DNA from: Dehalococcoidia bacterium
GTDB lineage: Bacteria > Chloroflexota > Dehalococcoidia > Dehalococcoidales > W498
Direction of reading: 5' to 3'
DNA: 64,000 nucleotides
NCBI GenBank assembly: GCA_011170285.1
Contig: DUEE01000014.1
Span: 1 to 64,000 of the forward strand
Shown: in pieces, positions 42,109 through 52,509 of the stretch
How positions within the stretch are numbered: the stretch's first letter is position 1
Layout: each line of letters opens with the position of its first letter
Position numbers and translations under genes: made by a program
The notes under the pieces: generated by a model
Told to the model about the DNA's origin: nothing
Database searches by the model: none
Seen by the model: only the letters and a program-made list of their open reading frames with translations

Positions 42109-43953
42109 TTGACCTACTCCGACAATATACTATATCAGGTTACTAAGCCCGCCCGCTATACAGGTGGCGAGTTGAATAGTACAGTAAAGGATTGGGACAA
42201 AACCTACATCAAGATTGCCCTCGCTTATCCTGATTTATACGAAATAGGTATGTCTAATATAGCTTTGCCTATCCTTTATGAGCTACTCAATAGCCAGTCA
42301 GACGTTCTTGCCGAAAGGGTCTATGCCCCCTGGACAGATATGGCAACGATATTGCAAACCAAGAGTATCCCTCTGTTCAGTCTCGAATCTAAACACCCAC
42401 TAAAAGATTTTAATATTATTGGTTTCTCCTTGGGCTACGAACTGGCCTACACCAATGTATTGAACATGCTTCACCTGGCTCAAATACCAGTCCTAGCCCG
42501 GGAAAGAAGTGATTACCATCCGCTAATAGTAGCTGGCGGTAGTTGCGCTCTCAATCCGGAGCCTATGGCTGACTTTATTGACCTTTTTGTAATGGGGGAT
42601 GGTGAAGAGGTATTACTTGAGCTAGTTGATAGCTTCCGACATTGGAAAGAAAGAGGCAGAGGAGTCACCAAGAAAGAGTTGCTGTGCCAAGTGGCTACCA
42701 TCCCTGGCATTTATGTGCCTAGCCTGTATCAAGTAGAATACCGAGCTGATGGTCTAGTTAAGAGCATCACACCCACTGAACCACAGGCTAAAGCCATTAT
42801 TCAGCGACGGATAGTGACCAAGCTCCCTCTCCCGGTAACTAAACCAGTAGTCCCTTATATAGAGGTAGTGCATGACCGAGGGGCAATAGAGATTCAGCGG
42901 GGTTGTAGCCATGGTTGCCGTTTCTGCCAGGCTGGGATGATTTATCGCCCAGTACGTGAACGTCCACTAGGGGAGGTATTACAAGCAGTTGGAGAGCTTA
43001 TCACCAACTGCGGCTATAATGAAGTGTCTCTGGTGTCCCTAATCACCAGTGACTACCCCGGCATTGATGAACTAATGACCAGCCTATCCCTAAGTCACCA
43101 TAACCTTGTCCTATCGCTACCCAGCCTTCGTATGGATAGTTTTTCAGACAGGTTGAAAACCTCTCTTCCCACCCAAAAGAGGACGCGACTCACCTTCGCT
43201 CCTGAGGTAGGAAGTGACAGATTACGACGAATAATTAATAAGAATATCCCTGAAGATGAAATCCTAAAAACTGCAGCCGCTGTCTTTGATAGCGGCTGGA
43301 CAAGCCTCAAGCTATACTTTATGCTTGGCTTACCCACCGAAACCACTGATGATATAGAGGGCATAATCCAACTAGTAACTAGAATTCGCTCACTGAGCAG
43401 GAAGGCTGAGAAAAGACCTCAGATAAAAATTAGCCTATCAACCTTTGTGCCCAAGCCACATACACCCTTCCAGTGGGTAGCCCAGGAAAGTGAGCCGCAG
43501 CTAAAGGCTAAGCATGAACTGTTAAAGCTAGGATTACACCAAAAAGGGATCAGGTTATCGTGGCAAGAGCCTAAGGTCAGCCTACTTGAAGCAGTATTAT
43601 CACGAGGGGATAGGCGATTAGGTAAGGTTATCTATCATGCCTGGCAACTAGGCAGCACTTTTGATGCCTGGGGTGAGCACTTTAATTATGAAAATTGGCT
43701 TCGCGCCTTTGATGAGACAGGGCTTCAGCCCAGCTTCTATGCCCAGCGGGAGCGTGCCTTGGACGAACTCCTACCCTGGGCTCACATCGATGTGGGAGTA
43801 ACTACAGCTTTCCTAAAGCAAGAATATCAACGTGCCATGGAAGGTAAGGAAACCCCTAACTGCCATTACCAAGCTTGTAATACCTGTGGACTAGAGCGCT
43901 GGCACCCCCAGTGCCAGCAAAAATGTCAGGGGCTCAGTCAAAGCAAGCGATAG
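42109..43953 (+). CDS. B12-binding-domain radical SAM protein (TIGR03960-like)
   Basis: The 614-residue protein has an N-terminal B12-binding-like domain with [37 protein letters not shown] and [26 protein letters not shown] radical SAM core follows with [12 protein letters not shown] (CxxxCxxC). The C-terminus ends in [18 protein letters not shown]. The layout matches the TIGR03960 family, often next to TIGR03936 and rplU/rng genes in other bacteria, but here alone. The function is unproven, perhaps RNA or cofactor methylthiolation-like chemistry. The TTG start at 42109 has GGAGG 7 bases upstream. Its last 20 bases overlap the end of convergent gyrA. Confidence 0.85.
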   Translation: MTYSDNILYQVTKPARYTGGELNSTVKDWDKTYIKIALAYPDLYEIGMSNIALPILYELLNSQSDVLAERVYAPWTDMATILQTKSIPLFSLESKHPLKDFNIIGFSLGYELAYTNVLNMLHLAQIPVLARERSDYHPLIVAGGSCALNPEPMADFIDLFVMGDGEEVLLELVDSFRHWKERGRGVTKKELLCQVATIPGIYVPSLYQVEYRADGLVKSITPTEPQAKAIIQRRIVTKLPLPVTKPVVPYIEVVHDRGAIEIQRGCSHGCRFCQAGMIYRPVRERPLGEVLQAVGELITNCGYNEVSLVSLITSDYPGIDELMTSLSLSHHNLVLSLPSLRMDSFSDRLKTSLPTQKRTRLTFAPEVGSDRLRRIINKNIPEDEILKTAAAVFDSGWTSLKLYFMLGLPTETTDDIEGIIQLVTRIRSLSRKAEKRPQIKISLSTFVPKPHTPFQWVAQESEPQLKAKHELLKLGLHQKGIRLSWQEPKVSLLEAVLSRGDRRLGKVIYHAWQLGSTFDAWGEHFNYENWLRAFDETGLQPSFYAQRERALDELLPWAHIDVGVTTAFLKQEYQRAMEGKETPNCHYQACNTCGLERWHPQCQQKCQGLSQSKR

Positions 43954-46372
43954 CCACTACCTTGTCACCTCGTTTAAGCCTCATCAGCCGCACCCCCTGG
44001 GTGCTCCTGCCCTGGATGGTAATACCCTGTCTCGGGTCTTTCTCCTTAACCGGGGTGTGGATGACAATCCCATCAGCCGATATAATCATTAACTCTTGAG
44101 ACAGGGACACTAGTTTGGCAGCAGCCAAGTCTCCTGTTTTATCAATCAGGTTGAAAGTCCTGACCCCGACACCGGCGCGGTGCTGCCGGGGATAATAGCC
44201 AACCGGAGTAAGCTTACCGAACCCGCCAGTAGTAACTACTAAAAGGAAAGCATCGGGAAAGACGACTTCCAGATTAACCACCTGGTCATCAGGTGTAAGG
44301 CGGATACCACACACCCCGCCGCTGGTTCTGGAAGTAGCTCTTAACTCGGAAACAGCAAACCTAATTGCCTGCCCTTTTTGAGTTACTAACATGACATCGT
44401 CCTGGTCAGTAGCTAAACGTGCTGCCACCAGCTCGTCTCCTTGTTCTAAATCTATGGAAATAAGTCCGCTACTCCGTACTGCAGTAAAGCTGTCTATTGC
44501 CGTCTTTTTTATCTCGCCACAGCGTGTAGCCATCAGTAGATAGGCACCTGGCTTAAAATCAGCCAGGGCTATCATAGCCGTAACCATCTCCCCATCAGCA
44601 ACAGGGAAGAGATTAACCACCGCTGTTCCTTTAGCCGTGCGGGAGCTATCAGGTGGGATTTCATAGCACCTAAGACAAAAAACCTTGCCCCGGTTGGTGA
44701 AGAATAGCAGGTTATCATGGGTATCAACCACTGCCATAAGCCTTACCGCGTCTTCTTCCCTAGTTATCATGCCGATGATACCCCTACCACCACGATGTTG
44801 TGGCGTGTAAGCACGAGATGGTACCCTCTTGATAAATCCCCTGTCACTGAGGGTCACCGCCACTCTTTGATGGGGGACAAGATCTTCTTCCCGAAACTCC
44901 GCCAGCTCCTCCTCACTTATCTGGGTCCGCCGTGGGTCGCCATATTTAGACTTCAATTCCTCTACTTCTCCCTTTATCAGGAGCAGTATTCTTCCGGGGT
45001 TAGCCAGAAGCTCTTCCAGATAGGCAACCTTTTTAACTACCTCGGTATACTCATCAACTATTCGGCGCTGTTCCAGATTAGCCAAGCGGCGTAACTGCAT
45101 ATCGAGAATGGCTTGTGACTGAGCCTGGGATAAGCCAAAACCAGTCATAAGGTTCTGGCGAGCTATCTCGGCAGTTTCCGATTTTCGGATAGTAGCAATC
45201 ACCCTATCCATATGGTCTAAGGCAATTCGAAGCCCTTCTAAGATATGAGCCCTGGTCTTAGCTGCTTTCAGCTCAAACCGAGAGCGCCGAGTGATAACCT
45301 CACTGCGGAAATCTATATAATACTGAAGCGCCTCTTTAAGGCTGATTACCCGCGGCTGTCCATCAACTAAAGCCAGCATATTCACGAAGAAGGCTGACTG
45401 CATCGAGGTATATCTATACAGGCTGTTCAAGATCTGCTGGGGTTGAGCTTCCCTCCTTAGCTCAATGACAATACGCATACCCTGGCGGTCTGACTCATCG
45501 CGCAGTTCACTGATGCCCCCAATTTTCTTATCCTTAACCAACCCAGCTATTCTCTCCACAAGGGCTGCCTTATTCGTCTGATAAGGAAGCTCAGTAACCA
45601 CTATCTGACGACGTCCAGTCCCCAGAATGTCTCCAAGATGAGCCTTAGCTCGAACTACTACCTTACCGTGCCCGGTAGCATAGGCACTCTTAATCCCCTC
45701 CTGTCCCAGGATGATGCCAGCGGTAGGAAAATCGGGTCCCTTAATAAATTGGGTAAGGTCATCAATCGCGGCTTCAGGATTATCGATAAGATAAGAGATG
45801 GCATCACACACCTCGCCTAGATTATGAGGGGGAATATTAGTAGCCATCCCCACTGCAATTCCAGCACCGCCATTAACTAGTAAATTAGGTAAGCGGGTAG
45901 GTAGAACCAAAGGTTCCTTAAGGCTATCATCAAAGTTGGACACAAAGTCCACGGTATCCTTATCAATGTCAACCAGCATCTGTTCTGAAACGGAAGCTAG
46001 GCGTGCCTCTGTATAACGCATGGCTGCTGGGGGATCATTATCCATACTACCAAAATTGCCCTGCCCATCAACTAAAACATATCGCATAGAGAAATCCTGT
46101 GCCATGCGCACCATCGCCTCATAAACCGAGGCATCGCCATGGGGATGATATTTACCCAACACCTCGCCAACAATACGAGCGCTCTTCTTATGGGGACTGG
46201 TACTATTTAACCCCAGCCCATCCATAGCATAAAGGATACGACGGTGTACCGGCTTTAATCCATCCCGGACATCAGGTAAGGCACGGGAAACGATGACACT
46301 CATCGCGTAGTCCAGATAGGAGCTTCTCATCTCATCTTCTATGTTTACTGATTTTACATTTCCCAAAACCAT
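43934..46372 (-). CDS. gyrA: DNA gyrase subunit A
   Basis: The 812-residue type II topoisomerase subunit has [32 protein letters not shown] near the N-terminus. The catalytic Tyr is in [11 protein letters not shown], and the quinolone region [16 protein letters not shown] has Ser-x-x-x-Glu. The QTNKAAL and coiled-coil sections follow, then a six-bladed C-terminal DNA-wrapping domain with the GyrA box QHRGGRG. The full length and box support GyrA rather than ParC. The gene follows the TPR gene by 15 bases; its 3' end overlaps the convergent radical SAM gene by 20 bases. Confidence 0.96.
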   Translation of the reverse strand: MVLGNVKSVNIEDEMRSSYLDYAMSVIVSRALPDVRDGLKPVHRRILYAMDGLGLNSTSPHKKSARIVGEVLGKYHPHGDASVYEAMVRMAQDFSMRYVLVDGQGNFGSMDNDPPAAMRYTEARLASVSEQMLVDIDKDTVDFVSNFDDSLKEPLVLPTRLPNLLVNGGAGIAVGMATNIPPHNLGEVCDAISYLIDNPEAAIDDLTQFIKGPDFPTAGIILGQEGIKSAYATGHGKVVVRAKAHLGDILGTGRRQIVVTELPYQTNKAALVERIAGLVKDKKIGGISELRDESDRQGMRIVIELRREAQPQQILNSLYRYTSMQSAFFVNMLALVDGQPRVISLKEALQYYIDFRSEVITRRSRFELKAAKTRAHILEGLRIALDHMDRVIATIRKSETAEIARQNLMTGFGLSQAQSQAILDMQLRRLANLEQRRIVDEYTEVVKKVAYLEELLANPGRILLLIKGEVEELKSKYGDPRRTQISEEELAEFREEDLVPHQRVAVTLSDRGFIKRVPSRAYTPQHRGGRGIIGMITREEDAVRLMAVVDTHDNLLFFTNRGKVFCLRCYEIPPDSSRTAKGTAVVNLFPVADGEMVTAMIALADFKPGAYLLMATRCGEIKKTAIDSFTAVRSSGLISIDLEQGDELVAARLATDQDDVMLVTQKGQAIRFAVSELRATSRTSGGVCGIRLTPDDQVVNLEVVFPDAFLLVVTTGGFGKLTPVGYYPRQHRAGVGVRTFNLIDKTGDLAAAKLVSLSQELMIISADGIVIHTPVKEKDPRQGITIQGRSTQGVRLMRLKRGDKVVAIACFD

Positions 46373-46387
46373 ATTTTATTGAACCCC

Positions 46388-47200
46388 CTACTCCTCATTA
46401 TCTGCCTTATCATCAATGTCAAGAAACTCCTCAGGCAATAATTCTGAGTCTCCCTCACCTATGATGGTATAGCCTGGCTCTTCCACTAGCTCCTGCTCAT
46501 ACTCTATCTCACGCCTAAATATCATATCGCCAATATAAGACCGAAGACCCTCCAAATGCTTTGAGGGGAAGGAAAGTTGTCCTGCTTGACTGGGAGCCTG
46601 ATATACCTCTCTGATAATGATAGTCACTCTGTCTTCGGCTGAGATGATAATAGCCGATGTGTACTCATTGCCCCCTTGCATTAATTTAATAAGTCGCTGC
46701 CCATGCTTGGGCTCAACTTGCCCTAAATAGTCCCCACGCCCATTTTCCACTATTAAACTAGCCCCGTCTATCCTCAAATTTACTTTATCACCAGCGATCG
46801 TTCCAATCAGGATCTCCCGTGGTGCCAGATAACAGAGATTAACTACCCCTGCCTTGCCTATCTCCTCAATAAAATGCTGGGGTTCAGCTTTAGAATCACC
46901 CTGTGAATTGGTCACAGCCTCCCCTAAATGGTCTAAACGGCGAAGGTTCTTTCCGGCAATGGTATTATAAGGGTCAAGTTGTGTAGCTCGGCTATAAGCT
47001 TCTCTCGCCTGGGAATACTCCCCCAGCTCCATATAGGCTCTACCCAACCGATTATAGGCATCAACATCATTAGGGAAGCTCTCTATTATATCCTTATTGA
47101 CCACTACCGCCTCCCGCCACTGACCCTGCAAGGCTAAGGCTATTGCCTGTTTACTGCGCTGCCGTCTTAGTCTTACCTGCTCCTCTTCATGATATGTCAT
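46388..47200 (-). CDS. tetratricopeptide-repeat protein
   Basis: The 270-residue protein has two or three N-terminal TPR units (about residues 17-92: QAIALALQGQWREAVVVNKD, VDAYNRLGRAYMELGEYSQA, REAYSRATQLDPYN). An uncharacterised C-terminal region follows that includes INLRIDGASLIVE-like sequence and ends in an acidic tail (DIDDKADNEE). No signal peptide is seen. The partner is unknown. It sits between lysC and gyrA, 15 and 18 bases from its neighbours, in one minus-strand operon. Confidence 0.7.
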   Translation of the reverse strand: MTYHEEEQVRLRRQRSKQAIALALQGQWREAVVVNKDIIESFPNDVDAYNRLGRAYMELGEYSQAREAYSRATQLDPYNTIAGKNLRRLDHLGEAVTNSQGDSKAEPQHFIEEIGKAGVVNLCYLAPREILIGTIAGDKVNLRIDGASLIVENGRGDYLGQVEPKHGQRLIKLMQGGNEYTSAIIISAEDRVTIIIREVYQAPSQAGQLSFPSKHLEGLRSYIGDMIFRREIEYEQELVEEPGYTIIGEGDSELLPEEFLDIDDKADNEE

Positions 47201-47218
47201 CTTCTATCCCCTGCCAGT

Positions 47219-48439
47219 CTATTCGGCTATTTCCAACTCAAAGGCTCGATGTAAGGCACGAACTGCACCCTCAACCCTAGCCTCATCAATGATACAGGTT
47301 ATCCTTATCTCCGAGGTAGTAATTAGCTGGATATTAATGCCCTGTTCACTGAGTGCCCAAAACATCCTGGCTGCATAGCCAGGGACATTCTGCATCCCGG
47401 TGCCGATAATACTAATCTTGCCCAACTTGGAATCACTGGCGCACTCCCTGGCTCCAATAGACTCGGCTATAGGTTTTACTACCTCCATTGCCCTCGCCAA
47501 CTGGCTTTCGGCCACAGTAAAGGTTAAATCAGTAATATTATTAATACTGGCGTTCTGAACAATGGTATCTATACTAATATCTGCCTGGGATAGAGGCTGA
47601 AAGATAGCCACAGCAATACCGGGATGGTCAGGAATACCAACCACAGTTATCTTAGCTACATCAAAATCGTGAGCTATACTCCTCACCTTGTTTCGCACTT
47701 CCATAGATACCCCTCCATGAATTAATGTACCTGAGCTACCAGTGAAGCTGGAGGCTACTAAAATAGGTATATTAAATAGTTCCCCCAGCTCAACCGCCCG
47801 GGGGTGTACTACCTTAGCTCCATAGCTTGCTAGCTCCAGCATCTCCTCATAGCCAATCTCAGATAGCGTTTGAGCTTCAGGGATAAGGCTGGGGTCAGCA
47901 GTATAGACACCGTCAACATCAGTGTATATCTGGCATATCTCTGCCCCCAGGCTAGCCGCCAGAGCCACTGCCGTGGTATCAGAGCCACCCCGCCCCAGGG
48001 TAGTTACATCCATCTCCTCAGTAATGCCCTGAAAGCCAGCCACAATGACAATATTCCCCTTCTCCAGCTCCCTGACCACCCTTTGGGATTCAATTCTCTG
48101 AATCCGAGCCCGGCTGTAAGTGGAATCAGTCCTAATTCCCGCCTGGGCACCAGTAAGGCTAATTGCCCCATAACCCATACCATGAAGGGCCATCGCCAGC
48201 AGGGTACTAGAAACAATCTCACCAGTGGACAATAGACGGTCAAGCTCCCTCATATCAGGCTGCCTAGAAAGCTGACGAGCCAGATTAATTAGCTTATCGG
48301 TAGTATCCCCCATAGCTGAGACTACAACCACCACCTGGTCTCCCTTATCCCTGGTGGCGGCTATGCGCTGAGCTACAGTCCTTATCCTCTCAGCATCCGC
48401 CACCGACGAACCCCCATATTTTTGAACAATTAACGCCAT
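47219..48439 (-). CDS. lysC: aspartate kinase
   Basis: The 406-residue protein has KYGGSSVADAERI (the KFGGTS-like catalytic loop), VVSAMGDTTDKL, the FQGITEEMDVTTLGRGGSDTTA motif, and two C-terminal ACT domains (KITVVGIPDHPGIAVAIF and ISIIGTGMQNVPGYAARMF). It phosphorylates aspartate, the first step to lysine, threonine and methionine. The ACT pair suggests feedback regulation by end products. The start at 48439 is 2 bases from the apgM stop. Confidence 0.95.
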   Translation of the reverse strand: MALIVQKYGGSSVADAERIRTVAQRIAATRDKGDQVVVVVSAMGDTTDKLINLARQLSRQPDMRELDRLLSTGEIVSSTLLAMALHGMGYGAISLTGAQAGIRTDSTYSRARIQRIESQRVVRELEKGNIVIVAGFQGITEEMDVTTLGRGGSDTTAVALAASLGAEICQIYTDVDGVYTADPSLIPEAQTLSEIGYEEMLELASYGAKVVHPRAVELGELFNIPILVASSFTGSSGTLIHGGVSMEVRNKVRSIAHDFDVAKITVVGIPDHPGIAVAIFQPLSQADISIDTIVQNASINNITDLTFTVAESQLARAMEVVKPIAESIGARECASDSKLGKISIIGTGMQNVPGYAARMFWALSEQGINIQLITTSEIRITCIIDEARVEGAVRALHRAFELEIAE

Positions 48440-48441
48440 AT

Positions 48442-49629
48442 CTAATCTTCTACCAGCCGGCCCATAATATTACACCCTTGTTCAATTAACAAGCCCGTGG
48501 TTTTTGCCTCGGCTTCGGTGAATCTCTTAGCTCCGTTAGTGGTAAATCCAACCCCCCACAGCAGAAAAGGAATCGGCTCATCGGTATGGGTCTGAATCTT
48601 AATTGGTGTTGGGTGGTCGGGCATAATTAGCATCCGAAGATTGTTAGTGCGCCAATTACGGAGTCGGCTTAAAACTTCTCTGTCCACCCTCTGGATAGCC
48701 TCTATTTTATCATCAATGGCGCCGGCATGACCAGCCTCATCCGGCGCCTCAATGTGGATTACTACCAAATCATGCTCCTCAAGGGCTTTTATGGCTCCGA
48801 TAGCCTGAGCGGAATAATCATTGTCTTGCCCATCAGTTACTCCGTGTATATCTAATATCTCCATCTCCGTCATTTGGGCTAAGCCACGGAGAAGGTCAAC
48901 CCCAGAGGTCATAGCGGCATCAACACCATAAATCTGCTTAAAGGGTGGCATATAAGGTACATTGCCAGTACCCCAGAAGAGCCAAATCATCGTTGCTGGA
49001 ATATCACCGCCAGCCCGCCGCTCTACATTCACCGGATGGTCATAAAGCACAGCCTCCGAGCGTTTCATCAGGTCTAGTAACAGGTCGCTTCCCTGACCTT
49101 TAGGCATAAACTCATCAATAGGCTTACCTGGGATATCATGCGGAGGGGTGCAGGTAGCCAGCAGAGTATCTTCTCGTCCGCTTATCTTACATATATGTCG
49201 GTAGCTGACGCCGGGATAAAAGTGAACTTGCACACTACCAAGATTCTCCTCCAGAGCCAAAATAAGCTGCTGAGCCTCGCTGGTGCTAATATGCCCCGAG
49301 CTGTAATCCCACATTTTGCCATCCCGGACTGCCACCAGATTACACCGAAAAACAACATCGGCATCACCAATAGTAATACCCATGCTCTTAGCTTCAATGG
49401 TAGCCCGACCCCGGTAGTAGACCTTCGGGTCATAGCCCAGCACCGACATACAGGCGCAGGCACTACTGGGTTCCATCCCTGGCGGCACGGTGCGCGCCAG
49501 TCCCAGAACACCTTCTTGCGCCATAGTATCCAGATTTGGAGTATAAGCCAGGTCCAAACAGGTTTTGCCACCACGCTCAGGCAACGCCCAGCCGGCAGCA
49601 CCATCAATTATCACAATGCAGTATTTCAT
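48442..49629 (-). CDS. apgM: 2,3-bisphosphoglycerate-independent phosphoglycerate mutase (ApgM family)
   Basis: The 395-residue alkaline-phosphatase-fold enzyme has YCIVIIDGAAGWALPERGGKTCL (metal Asp), the Ser nucleophile in EPSSACACMSVLGYDP, GRATIEAKSMGI, VIHIEAPDEAGHAG and MIMPDHPTPIKIQTHTDEP. It interconverts 3- and 2-phosphoglycerate; the ApgM branch is archaeal-like and common in Chloroflexota. A homoserine-kinase-like role has been considered for relatives placed near lysC, and the adjacent lysC makes that alternative worth noting. ATG 49629 (residue 7 of the longest frame) has AGGTAGGA upstream. Confidence 0.85.
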   Translation of the reverse strand: MKYCIVIIDGAAGWALPERGGKTCLDLAYTPNLDTMAQEGVLGLARTVPPGMEPSSACACMSVLGYDPKVYYRGRATIEAKSMGITIGDADVVFRCNLVAVRDGKMWDYSSGHISTSEAQQLILALEENLGSVQVHFYPGVSYRHICKISGREDTLLATCTPPHDIPGKPIDEFMPKGQGSDLLLDLMKRSEAVLYDHPVNVERRAGGDIPATMIWLFWGTGNVPYMPPFKQIYGVDAAMTSGVDLLRGLAQMTEMEILDIHGVTDGQDNDYSAQAIGAIKALEEHDLVVIHIEAPDEAGHAGAIDDKIEAIQRVDREVLSRLRNWRTNNLRMLIMPDHPTPIKIQTHTDEPIPFLLWGVGFTTNGAKRFTEAEAKTTGLLIEQGCNIMGRLVED

Positions 49630-49705
49630 CAATATCCTACCTTTCATTTATGAGAATTTTTGAGACCCCTTAATCCCCTCTCCGAGTCTGCAACGACCTC
49701 TCCTT

Positions 49706-49735
49706 AATATACGACACTAACCCTCCGGTTTACAA
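49706..49735 (-). promoter_or_regulatory. promoter of the apgM-lysC-TPR-gyrA operon
   Basis: On the minus strand -35 TTGTAA (49735-49730), an 18-bp spacer and -10 TATATT (49711-49706). The -35 hexamer overlaps the -35 of the divergent tRNA promoter. Confidence 0.45.
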
Positions 49736-49758
49736 TTTAGGTTAAATCCACCTATAAT
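49729..49758 (+). promoter_or_regulatory. promoter of tRNA-Pro
   Basis: -35 TTTACA (49729-49734), 18-bp spacer, perfect -10 TATAAT (49753-49758), ending 8 bases before the first base of the tRNA. Confidence 0.6.
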
Positions 49759-49766
49759 ATCACTAT

Positions 49767-49845
<79 letters not shown>

Positions 49846-49854
49846 GCATTAAAA

Positions 49855-51357
49855 TCACGAGAGCTGACCCTCTATTAATTTCAATTTGTCTACGACCTCA
49901 GTAGCTGAATCCGCAAACGCAGATTTAGCTTTTTCAGTATTGCCTTTTATCCAAGTTTCTACCTCACCAAGTAAAGCTTTCTTCTTGTTTCTTTTTTCCT
50001 TTCTATCAGTGATCGATAAAATCTCTCCTGCCTTATCCTTAAACTCTTCTGGATAATAACTTTCAAAATCATGCTTGTCGAATTGCTGAAAATGGTCTTC
50101 TCCCCATCCGCTAACGCTATAGTTTACTCTCAGCTTCCGAACGATTTCTTTTTCCTTTGTACCATCGTCAACTATTACCCAAGCTTTGTTTTTATACGTC
50201 GGCTGGAGGTTAAGATAGCTAAATAATGTATTAAAATCATCAAATTTCGACTCGACCTCATCAACTGACCTAGCCGAGAAAGTTCTTAGCTTTGCTTGAA
50301 GCGACGGGACGAACCACGGTATTAGATATTCGCGGATAATCTTTTCCGCCGATGATTCTTCCAGAAACAGCCAAGCTTCCCATAGATCTAAATCAATTAG
50401 TTCATAACCCAGGTGCGCCAATAAACTCTGTCTGGGTTCAGGGTCGTTCTCTATCTCTTCAATCTTCGACGTCGGTACCTTTTCCTTAAACTCCATATCT
50501 ACCTTAAAGATTTTTGTCCCAGATTCAGCTCCCAAAAACCTAGTAACTATATTTGAATGGGTAGTAATAATGAATTGGTTATCTCTTGACTTTTCCACCA
50601 CAAGCTTTAGAAGCTCTTTCAAAGCTTTAGGGTGAATATCATTCTCTGGTTCTTCTATAACAAAGAGCTTATTGTCGGCTACGCACAAATCTACCAATAG
50701 ACCCAATACACTCGCTACGCCTTCGCCCATATTGTCCAAGGTTATGTTCCTGAAGTTATCGACTATGTAACAGGCTTTTTTACCACTGGATGAGCTTGAG
50801 CAAGTAACCACAAAACCTAGTATTCCCTTACAAGCATCTACATATGAACTGTTGGCTGGCATTCCTGGATTAGATAACCTATCAACTTTTGCATAGAGAT
50901 TCTGTAAATTGCCTGTTACCGCTAATGCAAATTGGGCTCTAACATCTTCACTAAAACCAGCAACCTTCCTTTTCGAAAGGTATGGATAGATAAAATTCGC
51001 GGGTTCTTTAGACTCAATGGGCTTTATACTTATACCGCTCCCACCCTCTCTAATGGCTTCAAATGAACTGCTGGTCTTGGTTATACCAAGCTTTACCGTT
51101 AATTTCTCGGTTAATTGATCATATTTGAAATACTCTTTAGCATCCTCCAGATGTATTTCTACATTGCTCTCATCTGCTCCTTGTCTAATATAGCTCGAGT
51201 TAAATTCAAACCCTCCTTGAACTAGCAGTGCCGTATAAGCAATTGTGGACTTGCCAGAATTGTTTGGACCTACTAGAACATTTATTCCTTTTGAGAGTTC
51301 TATAGTCTCATCTTCAAAACTTCTTATATTTTGCAGCCTAATTTTGGTTATCCACAT
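49855..51357 (-). CDS. OLD-like ATPase/TOPRIM nuclease (AAA_15/AAA_21 type)
   Basis: The 500-residue protein starts MWITKIRLQNIRSFEDETI, typical of RecF/OLD-type SMC-like ATPases. It has Walker A GPNNSGKST, Walker B FVIEEPENDIHP and a TTHS switch His near residue 265. The C-terminal half shows a TOPRIM-like acidic pattern, LFLEESSAEKIIREYL and, about 80 residues on, AWVIVDDGTKEK. OLD nucleases act in DNA processing and phage defence, alone or with a helicase partner. No partner is adjacent. GGAGGTAATATCT precedes ATG 51357. Its place directly downstream of a tRNA suggests acquisition by insertion. Confidence 0.75.
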   Translation of the reverse strand: MWITKIRLQNIRSFEDETIELSKGINVLVGPNNSGKSTIAYTALLVQGGFEFNSSYIRQGADESNVEIHLEDAKEYFKYDQLTEKLTVKLGITKTSSSFEAIREGGSGISIKPIESKEPANFIYPYLSKRKVAGFSEDVRAQFALAVTGNLQNLYAKVDRLSNPGMPANSSYVDACKGILGFVVTCSSSSSGKKACYIVDNFRNITLDNMGEGVASVLGLLVDLCVADNKLFVIEEPENDIHPKALKELLKLVVEKSRDNQFIITTHSNIVTRFLGAESGTKIFKVDMEFKEKVPTSKIEEIENDPEPRQSLLAHLGYELIDLDLWEAWLFLEESSAEKIIREYLIPWFVPSLQAKLRTFSARSVDEVESKFDDFNTLFSYLNLQPTYKNKAWVIVDDGTKEKEIVRKLRVNYSVSGWGEDHFQQFDKHDFESYYPEEFKDKAGEILSITDRKEKRNKKKALLGEVETWIKGNTEKAKSAFADSATEVVDKLKLIEGQLS

Positions 51358-51394
51358 AGATATTACCTCCCTCCAGTCGTCCACCCTTTTGCAG

Positions 51395-52174
51395 CTATTC
51401 CACTTCCTTCTTCGCCTCTTCCCAGAGGGCATTTTGTTCATCAAAGGATATCTCGCTTAAACTTACCCCTCGCTGGCGGCACATCTCCTCCATATAAGCG
51501 AAGCGGCAGTAAAACCGCTGGTTTGCCTGCCTCAATGCCGCCTCTAAATCCACTTCCAGCCGACGGGCGATATTAACCAGAGTAAACAGCAAATCACCAA
51601 ACTCCCATTCTCTCTCCTCTTGACTATCAGCTTGCTTAAATTCCCCAACCTCCTCCACCAACTTATCTATAATGCCATCAACATCTTTCCAATCAAAACC
51701 AACCCAGGCTGCTCGCTGCTGAAGCTCCCGACTATAACTTAAAGCCGGCATTTGCTTAGGCACACTGGCTAGAATAGACGTACCGGGCGGTCTCTCCTTC
51801 TGTTTGAGAACCTCCCAGTTATGAGCTACCTCATCAGCATTCTTGACCTTCAATGAGCTAAAGACATGAGGGTGACGATGAATTAGCTTGGCGTTAATAT
51901 TACCCACTACATCCTCCAGCTTGAATTCCCCGGCTTCAGTGGCAATCTGAGCATGGAGAACAACCTGCATCAGCAAGTCACCTAATTCATCGTAAAGCTT
52001 CCTTGGGTCGCCGCTATCAAGAGCCTCCAATACTTCATAGCACTCCTCCAGCAGGTTTTCCCTGAGAGAAGCATGGGTCTGCTTCCTATCCCAGGGGCAA
52101 CCGTCAGGTGCTCGCAGCTTGGCTATAATATCTACTAGTGTGGCAAACTGGTTCAGGTTCTGTGGTAAAGACAA
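51395..52174 (-). CDS. mazG: nucleoside triphosphate pyrophosphohydrolase
   Basis: The 259-residue protein with two MazG units has LRAPDGCPWDRKQTHASLRENLLEE, then EELGDLLMQVVLHAQIA-like YDELGDLLMQVVLHAQ, the EExxxExxD metal motif, HRHPHVFSS and a second EEVGEFKQADSQEEREWEFGDLLF. It hydrolyses NTPs and dNTPs to the monophosphates, helping to remove damaged or stress nucleotides. The start is taken as TTG 52174 because AAGGGGG is upstream; GTG 52189 is an alternative. It is cotranscribed with the OLD-like gene 37 bases downstream. Confidence 0.92.
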   Translation of the reverse strand: MSLPQNLNQFATLVDIIAKLRAPDGCPWDRKQTHASLRENLLEECYEVLEALDSGDPRKLYDELGDLLMQVVLHAQIATEAGEFKLEDVVGNINAKLIHRHPHVFSSLKVKNADEVAHNWEVLKQKERPPGTSILASVPKQMPALSYSRELQQRAAWVGFDWKDVDGIIDKLVEEVGEFKQADSQEEREWEFGDLLFTLVNIARRLEVDLEAALRQANQRFYCRFAYMEEMCRQRGVSLSEISFDEQNALWEEAKKEVE

Positions 52175-52281
52175 AGCAACCCCCTTCACTTGTTACCGTA
52201 GATTATACAGGTTGGTCTTAAGTCAGGCAATGTAGCAAACCATAGTCACAAGGGAACATAAATAAAGTAGAAGTAAGGCTA

Positions 52282-52392
52282 TTACCTTCGTCCCATATCT
52301 ACATTTAAAAGAACAAAATAAGACAGCTGAACTACTGCCTGAAGTAAGGCAGCTATATAGGTGAGAGCCGCTGCCGACAGACCAGCGCGGCA
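52282..52392 (-). pseudogene. C-terminal relic of a YugP-like zinc metallopeptidase
   Basis: A 36-codon frame ends at TAA (52284-52282) and reads CRAGLSAAALTYIAALLQAV, VQLSYFVLLNVDMGRR. The SAAALTYxAALxxAxxQLxYFxLL pattern matches, from memory, the last transmembrane helix of YugP-type (PF04298) membrane peptidases. The rest of the gene is not found in the 52175-52509 gap, where only an MMYLLLWYH fragment is seen upstream before stop codons. It is probably a nearly deleted gene. Confidence 0.4.
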
Positions 52393-52509
52393 TAATCTAG
52401 GCTAGCATGAAGATTAGCGGTGGTACCATAAAAGCAGATACATCATAATGCCTATCTTTATTCACCGCCTTGCTGAAAACCAATTTATCATTTTAACATA
52501 AGACTTTAT

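Noticed and set aside
41822-42112. Plus-strand frame of 96 codons before the radical SAM gene
   Set aside because: No family pattern. It overlaps the true TTG start region of the radical SAM gene and is AT-rich intergenic DNA.
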